Source: Sambucus nigra
Lineage: Eukaryota > Streptophyta > Magnoliopsida > Dipsacales > Adoxaceae
Direction: 5' to 3'
Assembly: GCA_949130495.1 (NCBI GenBank)
Contig: OX422214.1
Location: 2,154,046 to 2,218,045, forward strand
DNA length: 64,000 nt
This document shows, piece by piece, positions 59,903 to 64,000 of this stretch. The position numbers were made by a program, and so were the translations under genes. Position 1 is the stretch's first letter, and the number at the start of each line of letters is the position of its first letter. A model generated the notes under the pieces. It saw nothing but the letters and a program-made list of their open reading frames with translations. It had not been told where the DNA came from and made no database searches.

Positions 59903-61312
59903 TTTTTCTGATAATGAATTACTAATATTTAATGGGTAAAATTTTTAATATACAACATTTAGTCGTCAATTTTTTTTTGTTAATTTACAATGAACACCGA
60001 TACGCGTTGCTCACGCGTTAGTTACGGGTATAATACGTTCCTAGTTTAAATGCCCAAATTGTTGGGTGAACCGTCCAAAATAAGATTGCGAAGATATTTG
60101 GAGAATCAAATTCTCTGTCGCGGGGATATTTATTTATGGTTTGAAGTGTGGGATTTTGGCATATATTGTTGGTCTCTCTCATATCATATCTTTGTTTCCC
60201 ACTTAGGAAATGATTTTAAGAGATCTGTATATGGTGGGTATTTCCATGTGTGTTTAAAGATTTGTGACCCGATTTTGTTGTGATTATATATTGGTTTTTG
60301 GGCAATAGAAAACCCTCCCCTTCTCTCCTAAGCATTGAACGTTTGATTATCCAACACAATACAAAACCCTCTTCTTCTTGGTTTTAATAAGGTTTATCTT
60401 CTTCCCACACAAAACAAAGCCCTCTGTCTCCTCTAAGCATTCAACGTTGAATTATCGAACAACACAAAACCCCTCTCTCTCTTCGTTAGACGAAAGTACC
60501 CTAATTAGGAATAATGGTGGGTCATAAGCCTCCATTTACGATCCAACTACTCAATTTCAATGGAATGTTGTTTGATCGTAAACAGAGGTTTCAAACTTCA
60601 TATTAAATACACAATACGGTTTCAACTCAATTGTTATTTGATCAAAGTGCGAATCAAATATAAGGTGGTGAAACATCACACTACGATTCTTGTGTATATT
60701 CCCTTTTGTTCTGTTCTGTTTTGTTATGTTCTGTCGTAAGCTATTTATGTTAGGACATTGCCTACAACTTGTGCATTGCTATTCTTGATCAAACCCACAA
60801 AAAATCCTTCCCTCCTAAGCATTCAACGTTGGAATAGGCAATACAAAACCTTCTCTCTCTTTCATTTGATGAGACCCACAAATACAATTTTGAAAAAAAC
60901 CTAAGTTTGAGTCGGTTAAAATCCTCCATTTATGATCGAACAATACGGTTTCAAGTTAAGTATTGTTTGATCGTAAATGAAGGCTTCAAGTTAAAATGAC
61001 AAACTCACAATTAAGAAACCTAGAACGACATCACAATTCAGATGACGAAATATACATCCCACGATGATTGCCTCTCTAGTATATACTATTTTGTAGAATG
61101 ACTGTATGGTGGAGGTAATGGTTATTTGAGACGGAGTTTATGGATAAAAAGTCATCACACTGTCAATGAAATTAGGTATATTCTCTTTCATTCTCTCTCT
61201 TTACTTTTTGGGTTTAGAATAGTTTCATTTTAGTTTTTAATGAAATTGTTTTATTTCAGAAAGGAAAAAATCTGCTGCAATTGATCATTTCAATATATGG
61301 TGAAGGTTATGG
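59903..61312. other. Gene-free spacer with three dispersed 45 bp repeats
   Basis: No coding region is supported. TAAGCATT-AACGTT followed by A-T-rich and CAATACAAAACC words occurs at about 60332, 60437 and 60817, each followed by a CTCTCTCT-like pyrimidine run. Also CCTCCATTTACGATC and CCTCCATTTATGATC occur at 60530 and 60930, and TTTGATCGTAAA twice, so a roughly 390 bp segment appears duplicated and decayed. Near 61120-61200 the sequence partly resembles the start of the adjoining long repeat. Confidence 0.6.
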
Positions 61313-63683
61313 TAGTCTGAGGTGAGGAGGTTATGGTGACTTTGTTCTAAAGGTATTTAGTTATTTATGGCTTAATGTTAGGTATATACGTTGTTCTTCT
61401 GCAATTGTTTAATTAGGAAACAATGAATGACTATATTGTGGAGTTGTGGTGAAATTGATATCACACTCCAAATGAAATCCGGTATATACTTTGCTCTTCA
61501 TGCCTTGGAAATGGAATTGGAAATTTTTGTTCAAAATTTTAAAAGTTTTGGGAATTTTAAAAGTTAGATGCCTAGAATTGGAATTCAGTTAGGGCCCGTT
61601 TGGCAACTCAATTTCAAGACTTGGAATTGGAATTGAAAGGCCAATTTGAATTCCACGGAATTGAAATTGGTCTTCCAATTCCAATTTCAAGCCTTGGAAT
61701 TCGGTTGCCAAACGGACTCTTAGAATTCTAATTTTGTAAATCTAAATTCAAGGTGTGTTTGGGAATCCCAATTCCATTGTTTGGACTTGGAAAAAATTCA
61801 GTTTAAAATTGAAAAATTTTGAACTAAAATATTTCCAATTCCAATTCCAATCCATGGAGTTGGAACACAGTTTCCTAAACTCACCCTCATTGAATTCCAA
61901 ATAGGTGACGTTAGAATTCAACCGTGTGCATTTATTAGAATTCTAAATTCATGTGTGTACAAATATTCTGTGTGCATAGTTTTTTTTACACTTTCTGTGT
62001 GTCTGTGTGAAACTATATGTGCAGTCTGTGTGTCGGTAGTTGTGTTTGCATTCAACTCTGATAAGGACTCGAGCAGTAGATTTTGGTCTTTTGAGGTGTT
62101 TAGGAACTTCAATTCCGTGCACCAAATTTGAATTGAACTATTTTCTGTTCAAAATTTTTAATCTTTCAGTTAAAGTTTTTTAAATTTTGAATTGAAAACA
62201 CTAAAATGTTGAGGCATGGATTTGGAGTTACCAAATAAGCATGATTTTTAACTGGGGTTACGAAACACACCCTTGTTGATTTATTGTGGATGAAGTTGCA
62301 CAATTACCACTTGACTTTAGATTGTAATCTTTTGTTAACAAAGTTTATATCATTTTTACATTTGGATCTAAGATTTCAAAATGTACAAAGTAATCCCTGG
62401 TGTTTGAATTCTTGTAATTTTATCCTCATTCACGTCTTGTTAACAGATGATGATATGGCATTCTGTTACGTTATGTCATTTGTCCTATTAAGTTTATTCA
62501 TGAAGATTTTATGGAGGGAGAAAATTGCACAAATTTTGAAGCATTAGGGTTAAAGTTGCGACTTTTGAAAAATTGGGTTAACCCATAAAATTTTGGGTTA
62601 ATTTTGCATTCTACCTTTTTCTTTTTATGTACATTTGTTAGGAGCCAAAATTGAATAAGGGTGGATTCTATTGGTGATTTTAGTGATTTGTGATGGTGAA
62701 GTTATAATAGAGTTGGTCATAATCTTTTATGAATTTCATTTTTATGTAGATTTGTATGAAATCAACACTGATAGAGACTGAAACCCATTAATGACCTATA
62801 GTCAGTTATGATGGCTGTTGTTATGATCTTATCATTTAATCATACGAGGGATTGTCTTTCGTATGTGGAATTTACACAATGGTCATTTCATCAGTTGGCT
62901 TTCATCTTGCCTCAATGGTTTTTTAAAATTATTACTTACTAGTGTCACAAACATCTAGTTGTAGCCATGTGGAATTCAAATTCTAGTCACCATAAAACAT
63001 TCGTTAGTTCTGAATTTCTGACTTCCTTATTTGTTTATCTTCTTTTTCCAAAATTATGCAGATCTGAATTTTCAGAAAAATATATGATTTTTCTTGCGAT
63101 ATGATATTATTTCATTTATTATAAATAGAAGCCAAATAGGAATTTTTCGAGCTTTTTCCAAATCAGTCCGGGTTTTTCCTTATTTTTTCAGAATTTCTAT
63201 TTTATCCTCGATAATTTCATGAATTTTTTGAAATTTTAAAAAACTTATGATATCGGGCAAAATAAAATAAAATAAAATAATCGGATTTTGTGTGTGGAAA
63301 ACATCGTTTTTTGTGTGATTTCCGATCTCTCTAATCACCACAACCCTAGGGTCCATTGTTTGCATATAAAAGAAAGGTAGGGTATGCTATTAGACTCTCT
63401 CTCAAGAATATGAGTCGAGCTTATGGGAGCAGGGGATTGCTCGAATGTCTATAGACATCTTTCTAAGATTGCCTCTACTATTTTCTCTTTCATCGCCTCT
63501 CCCCCTTTATTTAGTAGTCTTAGCAGGATTTATAACTTCTTTTTCTTTTATAAGTAAATTAGCAAGATTTTATAACTACCATACAGGCAATGTTATTTTG
63601 GGATGAAAATACACTCCCTTCAACCGAAATTAGTAGTCTTGTTTAAAATTCCGTAAAATGTTTTTTAAATTAGGAATATGCAT
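61313..63683. repeat. Long direct repeat, right copy
   Basis: It matches 1-2240 in the same orientation, with the addition of a 128 bp MITE at 61592-61719. Similarity ends near 63683 just before the coding-like segment at the right edge. No gene was recognised; the 87-codon frame at 62284-62547 is closed in the left copy. Confidence 0.85.
61592..61719. mobile_element. Tourist/PIF-Harbinger-type MITE
   Basis: A 128 bp insertion with terminal inverted repeats GGGCCCGTTTGGCAAC and GTTGCCAAACGGACTC (two mismatches) is flanked by TTA at 61589-61591 and 61720-61722. It is largely a single palindrome built of CAATTCCAATT-like words. The left repeat copy has the unoccupied site CAGTTAGAATTC at 275-286. 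The 3 bp TTA duplication and GGGCC ends fit Harbinger-type MITEs. It encodes nothing. Confidence 0.92.
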
Positions 63684-64000
63684 ATGAGAGTTCCAGGTAG
63701 CAAAGTGGGCGGGAGATCCCCCTGGCGCTTCGAAATCAATATGGGACCATGGGAAGTCCCCTCGCTCCAAGCGAAATCGCAAAGTCCCCTCTGGAGGAAG
63801 AAGGCCCCACTCAGAAGAATCCTCGTCTTCATAACCCAACAATAAGGCATCAAACTTAGAAGAAAAATGCACAGCCTTGCAGGCAACAGCAAAGTCATCA
63901 CCCTCCCCCAAAATAGGAGAGCGACGATAAAACCTCAGCTGTTCATGGCGAGCAGCATCCAGGGCGGAGGCAGCAGTGGTGGTGGCAGACGGAGCACCAG
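63630..64000 (-). CDS. Unrecognised protein, C-terminal part, running off the window
   Basis: The minus-strand frame is open from the right edge (64000) to a TAA near 63630, about 120 codons. It is clearly protein-like: TTTAASALDAARHEQLRFYRR, then SPILGEGDDFAVACK, GYEDEDSSEWGLLPPEGTL, FPWSHIDFEAPGGSP and WNSHMHIPNLKN. The first M-like position in the frame at 63911 is a TTG, so the true start lies beyond the window. GC content is higher than in the surroundings. The last few codons lie in the end of the long direct repeat, so the C-terminus may be altered. I do not recognise the family; it may be a host gene or part of another transposon. Confidence 0.6.
   Translation of the reverse strand, partial: GAPSATTTAASALDAARHEQLRFYRRSPILGEGDDFAVACKAVHFSSKFDALLLGYEDEDSSEWGLLPPEGTLRFRLERGDFPWSHIDFEAPGGSPAHFATWNSHMHIPNLKNILRNFKQDY

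Noticed and set aside
61592..61719. miRNA precursor in the palindromic AATTCCAATT region
   Set aside because: The palindrome is fully explained by the MITE inverted repeat structure with TTA duplication; no evidence for a mature small RNA.

Overview
This is a stretch of plant nuclear DNA, almost certainly from a flowering plant. It is AT-rich and gene-poor, and it is built mostly of Ty3/gypsy LTR retrotransposons of the plant-specific Tekay (chromovirus), Tat and Athila lineages. Their primer-binding sites match plant initiator-Met and Asp tRNA ends. No complete host gene, rRNA, tRNA or CRISPR array was seen. The only candidate host coding sequence is an open frame running off the right edge on the minus strand (63630-64000).

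The core is a Russian-doll nest resolved by target-site duplications (TSDs). A Helitron-like element (ends at 7727 and 59902) is split by a Tekay-type chromovirus O (8326-59574, TSD GAGGT). O's 5' LTR is split by a Tat element C (10774-22909, TSD CTAAG). O's gag is split by a minus-strand Athila-like element A (23525-52805, TSD TCGAT/TCGGT). A is itself interrupted by a 23 kb complex B (27148-50598) of a related non-autonomous Athila-like family. B contains two gag-protease internal domains with no reverse transcriptase or integrase. Between them lies a 12.6 kb head-to-tail array of one full and eight truncated LTRs with a period of about 1.37-1.39 kb. The left end of B is an inverted LTR pair.

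Element C carries sense gag-pol plus two antisense genes between integrase and 3' LTR. They are coiled-coil proteins, and at least one has clear introns. The same two-gene antisense arrangement, with an intron at a matching place, is found in a much older Tat relic at 3024-6455, next to a Tekay LTR fragment (2368-2960). Every pol gene in the window is broken by stops, frameshifts or lost catalytic residues, so nothing here looks autonomous today.

The flanks (1-2240 and 61313-63683) are two copies of one long direct repeat without recognisable genes. The right copy carries a 128 bp Tourist/Harbinger-type MITE with TTA TSD, and the left copy preserves the empty site. All coordinates and similarities were read by eye. 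Divergence estimates are approximate and no database search was run.
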